DNA of 64,000 bases from JANOSH01 sp031415695 (GTDB lineage Bacteria; Actinomycetota; Acidimicrobiia; Acidimicrobiales; Ilumatobacteraceae), in NCBI GenBank assembly GCA_031415695.1, contig JANOSH010000047.1, positions 248,001 to 312,000 on the forward strand, written 5' to 3'. Below the pieces are notes generated by a model. The model saw nothing but the letters and a program-made list of their open reading frames with translations, ran no database searches and was not told where the DNA came from. This document shows, piece after piece, positions 17,397 through 25,045 of this stretch; position 1 is the stretch's first letter, and every line of letters starts with the position of its first letter. Made by a program: the position numbers and the translations under genes.

Positions 17397-18361
17397 CCCA
17401 CCCATTTCGATTCGGCGTTCAGTCGTACTCGTGTGAGTCGCCCGCCGACTGGCGAAACCAAGCCCGCACGGCTGAATCGCTTGGGTACTCGGCCTTTCAC
17501 CTCGCTGACCATGTCATTGGACCGGGTCCAGCGCTGGCAGCAACAAATCATCCGGTCCAAGGCATCGCAGCGCTGCCCGCCATGGTGGTGGCCGCCGAAG
17601 CAACCAGCACAATCAAGGTTGGCTGCCGCGTGCTTTGTGCCGATTATCGCAACCCCGTCATGCTGGCTAAAGAGCTGGCAACGCTCGACTACTTCAGTGG
17701 CGGACGCCTCGAAATGGGGTTAGGTGCTGGTTGGCTCGAAAACGAATACCACGCCATTGGTGTTCCATTCGATCGTGCCGGCGTTCGCATTGGTCGCATG
17801 GTAGAGACTCTCGCGGTCATCCGAGCCTGCTTCGGTTCGGGCGAGGTCGATGTCACGGGCGACCATGTACACGCCGTAGGATTTGAAGGAGTTCCCAAGC
17901 CGGTGCAGGCCCATGTGCCGCTCATGATCGGTGGCGGGTCCAAGCGTGTACTTGGTATCGCCGGTCGAGAGGCCGACATCGTCAGCCTCAACTTCAATAA
18001 CTCGTCGGGCAAGATCGGTCCGGCCGGTGTTGGGTCGAGTACGGCGGAACTCACGCTGGAAAAGGTCGGTTGGATCCGCAACGGAGCCGGTGAACGGTTC
18101 GACACCATCGAGATCGAGATCGGCGCCTATTTCACGGTGGTCACACCAAAACGCGCCGAAACACTGGCCGCTATGGCACCCATGTTTGCTCTCACACCCG
18201 AGCAACTCGCTGAACATCCACACGCCCTCGTCGGTTCGGTCGATTCGATCTGTGATCAGATCCTCGAGCGCCGACTCGCATATGGCATCAGCTACATCAC
18301 CGTTGGGGCGGCCAACATGGCTGCGTTTGCGCCGGTCGTCGAGCGGCTTCGAGACGTGTAG
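17393..18361 (+). CDS. LLM-class F420-type oxidoreductase
   Basis: 322-aa luciferase-like TIM barrel. Features are FRFGVQSYSCESPADWRNQA at the start, LGYSAFHLADHVIGPG, NPVMLAKELATLDYFSGGR, LEMGLGAGWLENEY, VPLMIGGGSKRVL and AREADIVSLN-like sequence. The pattern resembles the MSMEG_2516-type F420-dependent subfamily (TIGR03621; recalled, not searched). It is translationally coupled (ATGA) to the PEP-utiliser gene, suggesting a shared substrate or pathway. F420 use is inferred from the subfamily. Confidence 0.87.
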   Translation: MTHPFRFGVQSYSCESPADWRNQARTAESLGYSAFHLADHVIGPGPALAATNHPVQGIAALPAMVVAAEATSTIKVGCRVLCADYRNPVMLAKELATLDYFSGGRLEMGLGAGWLENEYHAIGVPFDRAGVRIGRMVETLAVIRACFGSGEVDVTGDHVHAVGFEGVPKPVQAHVPLMIGGGSKRVLGIAGREADIVSLNFNNSSGKIGPAGVGSSTAELTLEKVGWIRNGAGERFDTIEIEIGAYFTVVTPKRAETLAAMAPMFALTPEQLAEHPHALVGSVDSICDQILERRLAYGISYITVGAANMAAFAPVVERLRDV

Positions 18362-18385
18362 CCGTTCGACGACTCGCTGCGAACG

Positions 18386-19144
18386 TTAGGCCGTATATCC
18401 GAGCGCCCACCGAAGAGCTCGACGAAGAATCTCGTAATACTGGGGAACCGCCCACGACCCACGCTCGACATTCGGATAGTAGGGCACCATCGGCGCCATG
18501 TCGTAGTGACCACGACAGTGCCCGAGGTTGTTGTACAACACCTCGCCCTTCCCAAGCGGCCGCCGATACATGACGAGGTGCTCGCCACTTCCCGTAGTCC
18601 AGTCGGACTCGGCAAAACCGCGAGCAGTACCGAGATAGTGCGTGGCTAACAGAGGCTTGAGGGCGGCACGATCGGCATACTCGCAGATATACAACTCGTC
18701 GTCGGTTTCAAACGGCTCAATACCGGCGACAAGCCAGTCGGAATCGTCCACCACGTCGACACGGAACGGCATGATCGGGGGATGGGCCACGAACTGGCTC
18801 CCAAGCGTCTCGGCCCAGACTGGGAAGCACCGTGGGGCCTCGACCCCGTTCGGCATACCAAGGTCGAGCGCGCTATTGGTGCCGTGCAGAGCCAGCCACC
18901 GTGCGCCCCCATCGACCCAAGCGCGCAGCGCATTTTGGGCCTCGACACTTGGTCGTACATCACACGTATAACTCACGAGAAAGTCGGCGGCCGTGATGGC
19001 CTGCGTGTCCTCGTAATCGGCGGCGACGGTGACGCGAACGTGTGGATGTTCGGCCAGAAGTTTGAGCAGTTCAAGCCGAGCGCTATCGATGTCGTGGTAC
19101 TTGCCGCCCGCCACCAGGTAGGCGTTGACGCGGGTGTCGGTCAT
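18386..19144 (-). CDS. ThuA-domain (trehalose-utilisation-like) protein
   Basis: 252 aa, class-I glutamine-amidotransferase-like ThuA fold. It shows AYLVAGGKYHDIDSARLELL at the N-terminus, ADFLVSYTCDV, WVDGGARWLALHGTN, the conserved SQFVAHPPIMPFRVDV and a C-terminal GKGEVLYNNLGHCRGHY. ThuA-like proteins are linked to sugar metabolism but their reaction is largely unknown. The start at 19144 is 1 nt after the SDR stop; an upstream extension is rejected. It is second in a two-gene operon with an SDR. A second ThuA gene sits at 28152-28997. Confidence 0.85.
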   Translation of the reverse strand: MTDTRVNAYLVAGGKYHDIDSARLELLKLLAEHPHVRVTVAADYEDTQAITAADFLVSYTCDVRPSVEAQNALRAWVDGGARWLALHGTNSALDLGMPNGVEAPRCFPVWAETLGSQFVAHPPIMPFRVDVVDDSDWLVAGIEPFETDDELYICEYADRAALKPLLATHYLGTARGFAESDWTTGSGEHLVMYRRPLGKGEVLYNNLGHCRGHYDMAPMVPYYPNVERGSWAVPQYYEILRRALRWALGYTA

Positions 19145-19145
19145 G

Positions 19146-19904
19146 TCAGTAGTTGATGCGCTTGAGGAAGCCACCGTCGACCGTGAGGTTGACGCCATTG
19201 ATGTGCTTTGCCCGCGGCGAGGCCAGGAACGCAACCGTGTCGGCGACATCTTGGACGGTGCCGAGTTCGCCGCCTGGATGGTTCTTCTGACTCGCGGCAA
19301 AGAAGTCGGGCATGGCGCCCTGGATCATGTCCCAGTCTCCACCCTTGACGAAGATCGGGCCAGGTTGGACCACATTGCAGCGGATGCCTTTTGCCCCGAG
19401 TACTTGTGCTTGGCCGAGCGTCCAGTTTGTGACAGCAGCCTTCAACGCCGAGTAACTGCCCGAGCCGCTGGCGAAGTGTTCGGCAACTGCGGTTGTGCCG
19501 ATGGAGATGACAGCGCCACCGCCGTCGGCTTCGAGAAACGGTGTGGCTTCTTGCACCCCGTGCACCAACGACATGAGATCGATATCAAAGTTGTTCTGCC
19601 ATGCTTCCAACTTGCGCGCCGGCTTGCCCGACGTGTTGTGCACGTAGATGTCGATACCACCAAGCTGCTCGGCTGACGACTTGATCCAGTCACGCAATGA
19701 TGCCGAGTCGGCGGTGTCGACAACACTGCCGACGACCTTGCCGAGCGACGACAATTCCTGCACTGCCTGCTGAACGCCCTCGGGAGTACGAGCGCATATG
19801 GCCACCGAAGCGCCTTCGGCTAGCAGCGTTTCGGCAATAGCCCGACCAATGCCCTTTGTTGCGCCGGTGATTAGTGCCTTGCGGCCAGTGAGTCCGAGAT
19901 CCAT
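19146..19904 (-). CDS. Short-chain dehydrogenase/reductase (SDR)
   Basis: 252-aa classical SDR: cofactor motif TGATKGIGRA near residue 12, VHNTSG, GGGAVISIGTTAV and the active-site Ser-Tyr-Lys region ending SGSYSALKAA, with IRCNVVQPGPIFV after it. The C-terminus NGVNLTVDGGFLKRINY is typical. The ATG at 19904 has a strong GGAGGAAC ribosome site. It leads the SDR-ThuA operon and is divergent from the TetR-type regulator at 19986, which may control it. Substrate unknown. Confidence 0.9.
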   Translation of the reverse strand: MDLGLTGRKALITGATKGIGRAIAETLLAEGASVAICARTPEGVQQAVQELSSLGKVVGSVVDTADSASLRDWIKSSAEQLGGIDIYVHNTSGKPARKLEAWQNNFDIDLMSLVHGVQEATPFLEADGGGAVISIGTTAVAEHFASGSGSYSALKAAVTNWTLGQAQVLGAKGIRCNVVQPGPIFVKGGDWDMIQGAMPDFFAASQKNHPGGELGTVQDVADTVAFLASPRAKHINGVNLTVDGGFLKRINY

Positions 19905-19973
19905 TTGTTCCTCCAAGTAGATTCTTGATCCCAAGTTCAGCACACAGTCCGCTGTCTCTCGCCACCCGAGCGT

Positions 19974-19979
19974 TACCAT
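19974..19979 (+). promoter_or_regulatory. -10 box of a leaderless promoter (TetR gene)
   Basis: TACCAT at -12 to -7 from the ATG at 19986. The 81-bp divergent region also holds the promoter of the SDR-ThuA operon. Confidence 0.55.
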
Positions 19980-19985
19980 CTGGAA

Positions 19986-20612
19986 ATGGTGGCAACACGT
20001 GAGGCTCGGTTGGGACGACCAGCGGCGTCGAACTCGGCTGAAACCCGTGCCAGCATCCTGACCTTTGCACGCCATGCCTTTGCCGACCTGGGTTACGGGG
20101 TAACGACTAACAAGTTCATCGCTACGAAGGTGGGCATCACCTCAGGTGCGTTATACCACTACTTCGATTCCAAGTTGGCCATCTACCAGGCGGTCTACGA
20201 GGAAGTACAAACGGTTGTCTACGACCGATTCTTCGAGGCGATGGCATCGAGTGACTCCTTTGTCGGTCAGTTCGAAGCGGTTCTCGAGGCCGCTCACGAC
20301 CTCAACCGAGAGGACCCGACCTTGGCCCGGTTCGTTGCGACGGTACGCATCGACGCCAGCCGATACGACGACTTACGGGCCGCAATCGCAACTGCGTCAG
20401 CAATGACCCCGAATCTGGCCAAACGACTGGTCGCGACCGGCATCGAGACCGGCGAGATCGACCCAAGTCACGAAGCGCAGTTCTCCGCGCTCGTACGGGT
20501 GGTACTCGCGGGACTGGCTGATTCGGTGAGCCACGACATCCGCGTGCATCGAGCCGCTATCGACGGCGTCATGCTGGTCCTCGCTGGCAAAGTACCTCGT
20601 CCGGTCACCTAG
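19986..20612 (+). CDS. TetR-family transcriptional regulator
   Basis: 208 aa. The N-terminal helix-turn-helix reads ETRASILTFARHAFADLGY then TNKFIATKVGITSGALYHYF with the classical GALYHYF recognition helix; the rest is a ligand-binding helical bundle. It is divergent from the SDR-ThuA operon at 81 bp, the usual layout for local autoregulation, so that operon is its probable target (inference). It appears leaderless. Downstream lie three 52-bp repeats. Confidence 0.93.
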   Translation: MVATREARLGRPAASNSAETRASILTFARHAFADLGYGVTTNKFIATKVGITSGALYHYFDSKLAIYQAVYEEVQTVVYDRFFEAMASSDSFVGQFEAVLEAAHDLNREDPTLARFVATVRIDASRYDDLRAAIATASAMTPNLAKRLVATGIETGEIDPSHEAQFSALVRVVLAGLADSVSHDIRVHRAAIDGVMLVLAGKVPRPVT

Positions 20613-20613
20613 T

Positions 20614-20769
20614 GGCGGAGCGGTAAAGCGAACGGTAGTGAGCAAGCTACGCCGAAGGCAAGATCGGCGGAGCGGTAAAGCGAACGGTAGTGAGCAAGCT
20701 ACGCCGAAGGCAAGATCGGCGGAGCGGTAAAGCGAACGGTAGTGAGCAAGCTACGCCGAAGGCAAGATT
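20614..20769. repeat. Three tandem copies of a 52-bp repeat
   Basis: Copies at 20614-20665, 20666-20717 and 20718-20769 are identical except the very last base of copy 3. The unit begins GGCGGAGCGGTAAAGCGAAC and ends GAAGGCAAGATC. The third copy contains the last codons and stop of the minus-strand SnoaL-like gene (stop at 20751). GGCGGAG and CTACGCC within each unit can pair with one mismatch. The array fills the space between two convergent genes. Confidence 0.97.
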
Positions 20770-21212
20770 GGTGCTGGGCGCACGACCCGCACGTTACCGT
20801 CGGTCCACATTGTGGTCAGCGTGCGGTGGCTAATGCGCCATCCGACGCTTGTACGAACGAGATCATCTTCGTAGCGACCAGCAACGATAAAGTTTGGTCC
20901 ACCGTCGGCGGCTCGTCGAATGTGCTGGGCATGCAAATAGCAGCGGCTCGTTGCCGTGTCGCCGGTGATCCGAATCTGGTGATTCGTGATGAGGTGTTGG
21001 CTGTCGTCGAGAGGCGTGAGAGCCCGATCTATGCGGGCGATGATGGCGTCGATACCATCACAGTGCTCGCCGCCAAGCACCGCCGTGGCGTTGGGCAGGA
21101 AGACGTCGCGCAACAGTTCGTACTCGTTGCGGTCGATGGCCCAACAATACGAGTTGGCGATATCGACAATGGCGTGCCGGTCCAGCATCTCGTTAACAAG
21201 CGAGTCAGTCAT
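20751..21212 (-). CDS. SnoaL-like (NTF2-fold) protein
   Basis: 153-aa NTF2-like protein: LDRHAIVDIANSYCWAIDR, YELLRDVFLPNATAVLGG, IARIDRALTPLDDSQHLITN and ATSRCYLHAQHIRR are typical of the SnoaL_4 subgroup, whose members include small dehydratases, isomerases and unassigned catabolic proteins. The ATG at 21212 has a TACGTT box at -13 to -8 (leaderless). Its 3' end runs into the 52-bp repeat array, which duplicates its final eight codons. It is divergent from the SDR operon starting at 21300. Confidence 0.85.
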   Translation of the reverse strand: MTDSLVNEMLDRHAIVDIANSYCWAIDRNEYELLRDVFLPNATAVLGGEHCDGIDAIIARIDRALTPLDDSQHLITNHQIRITGDTATSRCYLHAQHIRRAADGGPNFIVAGRYEDDLVRTSVGWRISHRTLTTMWTDGNVRVVRPAPILPSA

Positions 21213-21219
21213 GATGCTC

Positions 21220-21225
21220 AACGTA
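21220..21225 (-). promoter_or_regulatory. -10 box of a leaderless promoter
   Basis: TACGTT on the minus strand at -13 to -8 from the ATG at 21212. Confidence 0.55.
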
Positions 21226-21299
21226 GGTCGCATCCGACTCGCTTACTGAATTGACCGATGGGTTAGTATCAGGCTCGTCTTGTGACGGAAGGGGAAGCA

Positions 21300-22076
21300 A
21301 TGGGGGAACTCGACGGTCGTGTCGCGTGCATTACGGGAGGCACGCGAGGTATCGGGCGCGCCATCGCCGAGGCGTTCATTAAGGAAGGTGCCAAGGTCGT
21401 CATCAATGGCCGAAGTGCCGAGAAAGGCGCTCAAGCGTTAGCCGAAATGAATGCCGGGCCTAACGCCTACTTCATCGCAGGGAATGTCAAAGAACGAGAG
21501 ACCTGCGACGCGCTTATCGATGCCACCGTTGCTCACTACGGGCGCATCGATATCTTGGTTGCTAACGCTGGGGGAGCGTCGCCCGGAATGGTGGTCGACC
21601 TCACCGACGAGGCCATGCAAGACACGCTCCAGTGGACGTTCTGGCACACGTTCTGGACCATGCGTAAGGCTCTCGGCTACATGATTCCGCAAGGTTCGGG
21701 TCGTATCATGAGCATTTCGTCGGTTGAAGGTAAAGCTGGAAAGCCCGGCATATCGACCTATGTCGCCAGCAAACACGCCATCAACGGTCTCACCAAGTCG
21801 GCGGCCAAAGAAGTCGGCACACTCGGCATCACTGTCAATGCGTTATGCCCGGGTGCAATCGAAACCGACGTGATGATGGCCGATGGTCCCGCCGCCGCGG
21901 AAGCCATGGGCATGACGTACCAAGGGCTGCTCGACGTCTTTGCCCAAGAAGCCGCCATCAAACGCCTCAACGAAGTCGACGACGTGGCGCTCATCGCTGT
22001 ACTGCTTGCATCCGACGCAGGCGCCGGAATAACCGGCTCAATGATTTCCATCGATGGCGGAACATCGCCGTACTAA
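21300..22076 (+). CDS. Short-chain dehydrogenase/reductase, paralogue 1
   Basis: 258-aa SDR with TGGTRGIGRAIAEAF cofactor motif, NAGG, SISSVEGKAGKPGISTYVAS and Tyr-x3-Lys (YVASK), VNALCPGAIETDVM and a C-terminal SMISIDGGTSPY. The ATG at 21300 is preferred over a GTG at 21282 because GGAAGGGGAAGCA upstream is a strong ribosome site; a TAGTAT box at 21264-21269 could be its promoter. It is highly similar in sequence to the next gene, so the pair looks like a tandem duplication. First gene of an eight-gene operon ending at 25851. Confidence 0.9.
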   Translation: MGELDGRVACITGGTRGIGRAIAEAFIKEGAKVVINGRSAEKGAQALAEMNAGPNAYFIAGNVKERETCDALIDATVAHYGRIDILVANAGGASPGMVVDLTDEAMQDTLQWTFWHTFWTMRKALGYMIPQGSGRIMSISSVEGKAGKPGISTYVASKHAINGLTKSAAKEVGTLGITVNALCPGAIETDVMMADGPAAAEAMGMTYQGLLDVFAQEAAIKRLNEVDDVALIAVLLASDAGAGITGSMISIDGGTSPY

Positions 22077-22101
22077 CGCCACGAGACTGGGAGAAACAAC
22101 T

Positions 22102-22884
22102 ATGGGAAAGCTCGACGGCAAGGTTGCTTGCATCACTGGTGGAACACGCTCGATAGGTCGTGCCATCGCCGACATCTACCTGCGTGAAGGCGCAACGGTT
22201 GTGGTCAACGGACGAGACGAGGCTAAAGGCCACGCCTGCCTCGCCGAGATGAACGCCGGCGACCATGCTGCGTTCTATGCCGGCGACGCTTCGAAACAAT
22301 CGGTGGTTGAAGGTCTCATCGACTTCACCATTGCGAAGTACGGCAAGCTCGATATTTGCTGCCTCAACTCGGGCGGCGTGGCAAACACCATGCCGGTGCA
22401 GTTCATGAGCGACGAGGAATGGCTGCTCGAGGTCGATTGGAACCTCAACCACGTTTTTTGGGGCATGCGCCGAGCACTGCAACATATGGTCCCCAACGGC
22501 GCGGGGCGAATCATCGTCACGTCGTCGGTCGAGGGCAAGCTCGGAAAGCCCGGTATCCCCGGATATTGCGCCACTAAGCATGCTGTGAACGGCTTGGTGA
22601 AATCGGCAGCGCACGAGTGCGGCACCACCGGTGTCACCGTCAACGCAATTTTGCCCGGCATCATCGAGACCGACATCGTACGAGACACCGGTCCTGCGTC
22701 GGCAATCGCCATGGGCTTGAGCGGCTACGACGAAATGATTGGGCTGTTCACGAATGAATCGGCAATCAAGCGTCCGAACCGTGTCGAGGAGGTTGCTGCG
22801 GTGGCTCTCATGATGGCCACCGATGCCGCCAAAAACATCACGGGCTGCCTGTTTCCCGTTGATGGCGGAACGATGCCGTACTGA
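22102..22884 (+). CDS. Short-chain dehydrogenase/reductase, paralogue 2
   Basis: 260-aa SDR, paralogue of the gene just upstream: TGGTRSIGRAIADIYL, SSVEGKLGKPGIPGYCAT with YCATK active site, VNAILPGIIETDIV, and CLFPVDGGTMPY at the end. The cofactor motif has GTRSIG, with Ser where paralogue 1 has Gly. The GGGAGAAAC ribosome site fits the ATG at 22102. It is 25 bp after paralogue 1. The pair may form a heteromer or act on successive hydroxy/keto intermediates; substrate unknown. Confidence 0.9.
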   Translation: MGKLDGKVACITGGTRSIGRAIADIYLREGATVVVNGRDEAKGHACLAEMNAGDHAAFYAGDASKQSVVEGLIDFTIAKYGKLDICCLNSGGVANTMPVQFMSDEEWLLEVDWNLNHVFWGMRRALQHMVPNGAGRIIVTSSVEGKLGKPGIPGYCATKHAVNGLVKSAAHECGTTGVTVNAILPGIIETDIVRDTGPASAIAMGLSGYDEMIGLFTNESAIKRPNRVEEVAAVALMMATDAAKNITGCLFPVDGGTMPY

Positions 22885-22886
22885 CC

Positions 22887-23375
22887 GTGCACCTCGGTAC
22901 CCCGGTACAGATCGCGTATGTAGTGCACGATCTTTCATCGGCAATTGAGCGGTGGACTGCCCGCGGTGCCGGGCCGTTCTTTATCAGCGAGCACATACCG
23001 GTAGCCAACGTTCGGTATCGGGGCCAACCAGCAACGTTCGATCACTCATCGGCCTACGGCCAATGGGGCGACATGATGCTGGAACTTGTCGTCGACCACA
23101 CCGTCGGGTCGTCGGCAGTGCGCGATGTGGTCGGTGCAGGTACGGGCCTGCACCATATGGCGTGGATGGTCGACAACCTTCCCGCATGGCAGGCAAAACT
23201 CAACGCGGCAGGGTGGCCCGAGGCAATGTACGCCGAAACCTTGACGGGAACAGGTTTCGCCTTCCACGACGCCACGGCCGAATTGGGCCACATGATTGAG
23301 CTGTACGAAGCCTCGCCGGGCCTGCTTGGTTTCTACGCCAAAGTCCGAGCAGCTGCACATGGGCCTGCGACATGA
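22887..23375 (+). CDS. VOC-superfamily (glyoxalase-like) protein
   Basis: 162 aa with two beta-alpha-beta-beta-beta units: VQIAYVVHDLSSAIERWTAR at the start and LHHMAWMVDNLPAWQAKLNA in the middle, with metal-ligand candidates in the LHHMAW segment and HMIELYE near the end. VOC members include epimerases, lyases and dioxygenases. A GTG start lies 2 nt after the SDR stop. It overlaps the next SDR by 4 nt (ATGA), so it belongs to the same catabolic operon. Confidence 0.85.
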   Translation: MHLGTPVQIAYVVHDLSSAIERWTARGAGPFFISEHIPVANVRYRGQPATFDHSSAYGQWGDMMLELVVDHTVGSSAVRDVVGAGTGLHHMAWMVDNLPAWQAKLNAAGWPEAMYAETLTGTGFAFHDATAELGHMIELYEASPGLLGFYAKVRAAAHGPAT

Positions 23376-24166
23376 GCTTGGCCGATCAGTTTCGCATCGA
23401 CGGACTCGTCGCAGTAGTCACAGGGTCGGGCCAGGGAATTGGCAGGGGCATCGCTGTCGGCCTCGCCGAGGCAGGTGCTGATGTTGTCGTTACCGCACGG
23501 CGTCAAGCCGACCTCGATGAAACCGCTCGCCTCATCGAGCAGGCTGGCGGCCGAGCCATCACCGTGTCGGCCGACGTGCGTGAGCCCGGGTTCAACGATC
23601 TACTTGCGCAGCGCACATTGCACGAGTTCGGGCGGCTCGATATCTGGGTCAACAACGTTGGCGGGTCCGACGACAAGACCACCCGGTTACTCGTCGACAC
23701 ACCCGACGATGTGTGGCGAAGCCAGCTTGAACTGAATGTCACTGCAGCGTTTCAGGGTCTGAAGGCCGCTGCCGCGCACATGGCCAACGGTGGCTCCATC
23801 GTCAACATCGCGTCGGGGGCTGGCACCCGCGGCTCTCCCCGCACCGGGCCGTATGCCGCCGCCAAAGCCGCCATGATCAACCTCACACAAACTGCGGCGC
23901 TCGAATTGGCACCTCGAATCAGAGTGAACGCAGTGTCGCCCGGCCAGGTGCCTACCGAAGCATTTCGAGATGTTCTCGGCAACGACGCCGACCGGCTTCT
24001 TGAACTCGCCGAAGCCACTCCACTGGCCCGGCTGGGAACGCCCGCCGATATCGCCGCCGCGGTGTTGTACCTGGTGTCGCCTGCAGGTAGCTGGATGACG
24101 GGTGAAAATCTTCTCGTCTCGGGTGGACGCAAATCTCGCGGCGGCAACAATCAACGATACGGATAG
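23372..24166 (+). CDS. Short-chain dehydrogenase/reductase
   Basis: 264-aa SDR, distinct from the two paralogues: TGSGQGIGRGIAVGLAEAG, NNVGGSDDKTTR, IVNIASGAGTRGSPRTGPYA with the YAAAK site, VNAVSPGQVPTEAF, and a C-terminal LLVSGGRKSRGG with the shifted ending seen in 7-alpha-hydroxysteroid-dehydrogenase-like SDRs (weak hint). Translationally coupled to the VOC gene by ATGA. Confidence 0.9.
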   Translation: MSLADQFRIDGLVAVVTGSGQGIGRGIAVGLAEAGADVVVTARRQADLDETARLIEQAGGRAITVSADVREPGFNDLLAQRTLHEFGRLDIWVNNVGGSDDKTTRLLVDTPDDVWRSQLELNVTAAFQGLKAAAAHMANGGSIVNIASGAGTRGSPRTGPYAAAKAAMINLTQTAALELAPRIRVNAVSPGQVPTEAFRDVLGNDADRLLELAEATPLARLGTPADIAAAVLYLVSPAGSWMTGENLLVSGGRKSRGGNNQRYG

Positions 24167-24173
24167 GAGCCCT

Positions 24174-24524
24174 ATGACTGGTGACGCGTATACAACTCTG
24201 AAGCGCTTTTGGGATATCCAAGACGACGGCGATTACGCCAAAACTTCAGCCTTGTTCAGTGACGATGCCGTACTGGTCGACCCGGTCTACGGCACGTTCA
24301 CGGGCGGGCACGCCATTGCCGAGTTCATGAGCATGATGAACGTCGAGATGCGCAAACTCGGCGCAAGTTTCGCGCTCGTCGAACTCGCAGGCGACGATCA
24401 CACCGCATGGGCGCAATGGTCGGCCACCACATCCAAGGGAACCCGTACCGGCGTCGGCGTGTATCGCGTACGCGACAGCAAAATCACCTATTACCGCGAC
24501 TACATGAACGAGGGCACAACATGA
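24174..24524 (+). CDS. SnoaL-like (NTF2-fold) protein
   Basis: 116-aa NTF2-like protein: YTTLKRFWDIQDDGDYAKTS, LFSDDAVLVDPVYGTFTGGH and TGVGVYRVRDSKITYYRDY. The family includes delta-5-3-ketosteroid-isomerase-like and limonene-epoxide-hydrolase-like enzymes. A TAGGAG ribosome site sits before the ATG at 24174. Its stop overlaps the next start (ATGA). Role in the operon unknown; an isomerase or hydratase step is plausible. Confidence 0.82.
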   Translation: MTGDAYTTLKRFWDIQDDGDYAKTSALFSDDAVLVDPVYGTFTGGHAIAEFMSMMNVEMRKLGASFALVELAGDDHTAWAQWSATTSKGTRTGVGVYRVRDSKITYYRDYMNEGTT

Positions 24525-25045
24525 CCGATCTGGCTGGCGAGAACTACGAAGACGTCACGAGCTACGGCCTCGACACCGACGACGAGGAGCGGCTGTTACT
24601 TGCTCACAACGAGTGCACGTTTATCTGGTCGAACAAGGAGGGCTGGCCGGTTGGGGTCATCATGTCCTACGTATGGCGTCACGGTTGTTTCTGGGTAACC
24701 GGCTCACGGCAGCGGGCTCGTTTCTCGGCGGTTGAACGAGACCCTCGGGTGTGCATTGTTGTCACGTCCACAGGGTCGGGCCTACGAAAGAACCAGACCG
24801 TTACCTACAAGGGCACGGCCACGCTGCACGACGACGACGAAACCAAAGCGTGGTTCTATCCAGAGCTTTCGACAGCACTCAACGACGACCCGGAACGCGC
24901 CAAATGGTTCCAGAAATTCCTCGACACACCTCGCCGTGTCATAGTGCGAATTGAGCCCACCCAACGCATCGGCTACGACGGTGCCAAGATGGGTAAAGCC
25001 ACGGCCGAGTGGATCTCCAAACAAGCGAGCGACGCGGCGTCGTGA
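24521..25045 (+). CDS. PNPOx-like split-barrel flavin/F420 protein
   Basis: 174-aa protein of the pyridoxamine-5'-phosphate-oxidase-like split-barrel class: RLLLAHNECTFIWSNKEGWP, IMSYVWRHGCFWVTGSRQRA, RFSAVERDPRVCIVV and TYKGTATLHDD. Actinobacterial members commonly bind F420 or FMN and reduce small substrates. The start overlaps the SnoaL-like stop (ATGA) and its stop overlaps the next GTG (GTGA). Cofactor not decided by visible residues. Confidence 0.82.
   Translation: MTDLAGENYEDVTSYGLDTDDEERLLLAHNECTFIWSNKEGWPVGVIMSYVWRHGCFWVTGSRQRARFSAVERDPRVCIVVTSTGSGLRKNQTVTYKGTATLHDDDETKAWFYPELSTALNDDPERAKWFQKFLDTPRRVIVRIEPTQRIGYDGAKMGKATAEWISKQASDAAS

Noticed and set aside
20614..20769. CRISPR-like array
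   Set aside because: The repeats are directly adjacent with no unique spacers, and no cas genes are present.
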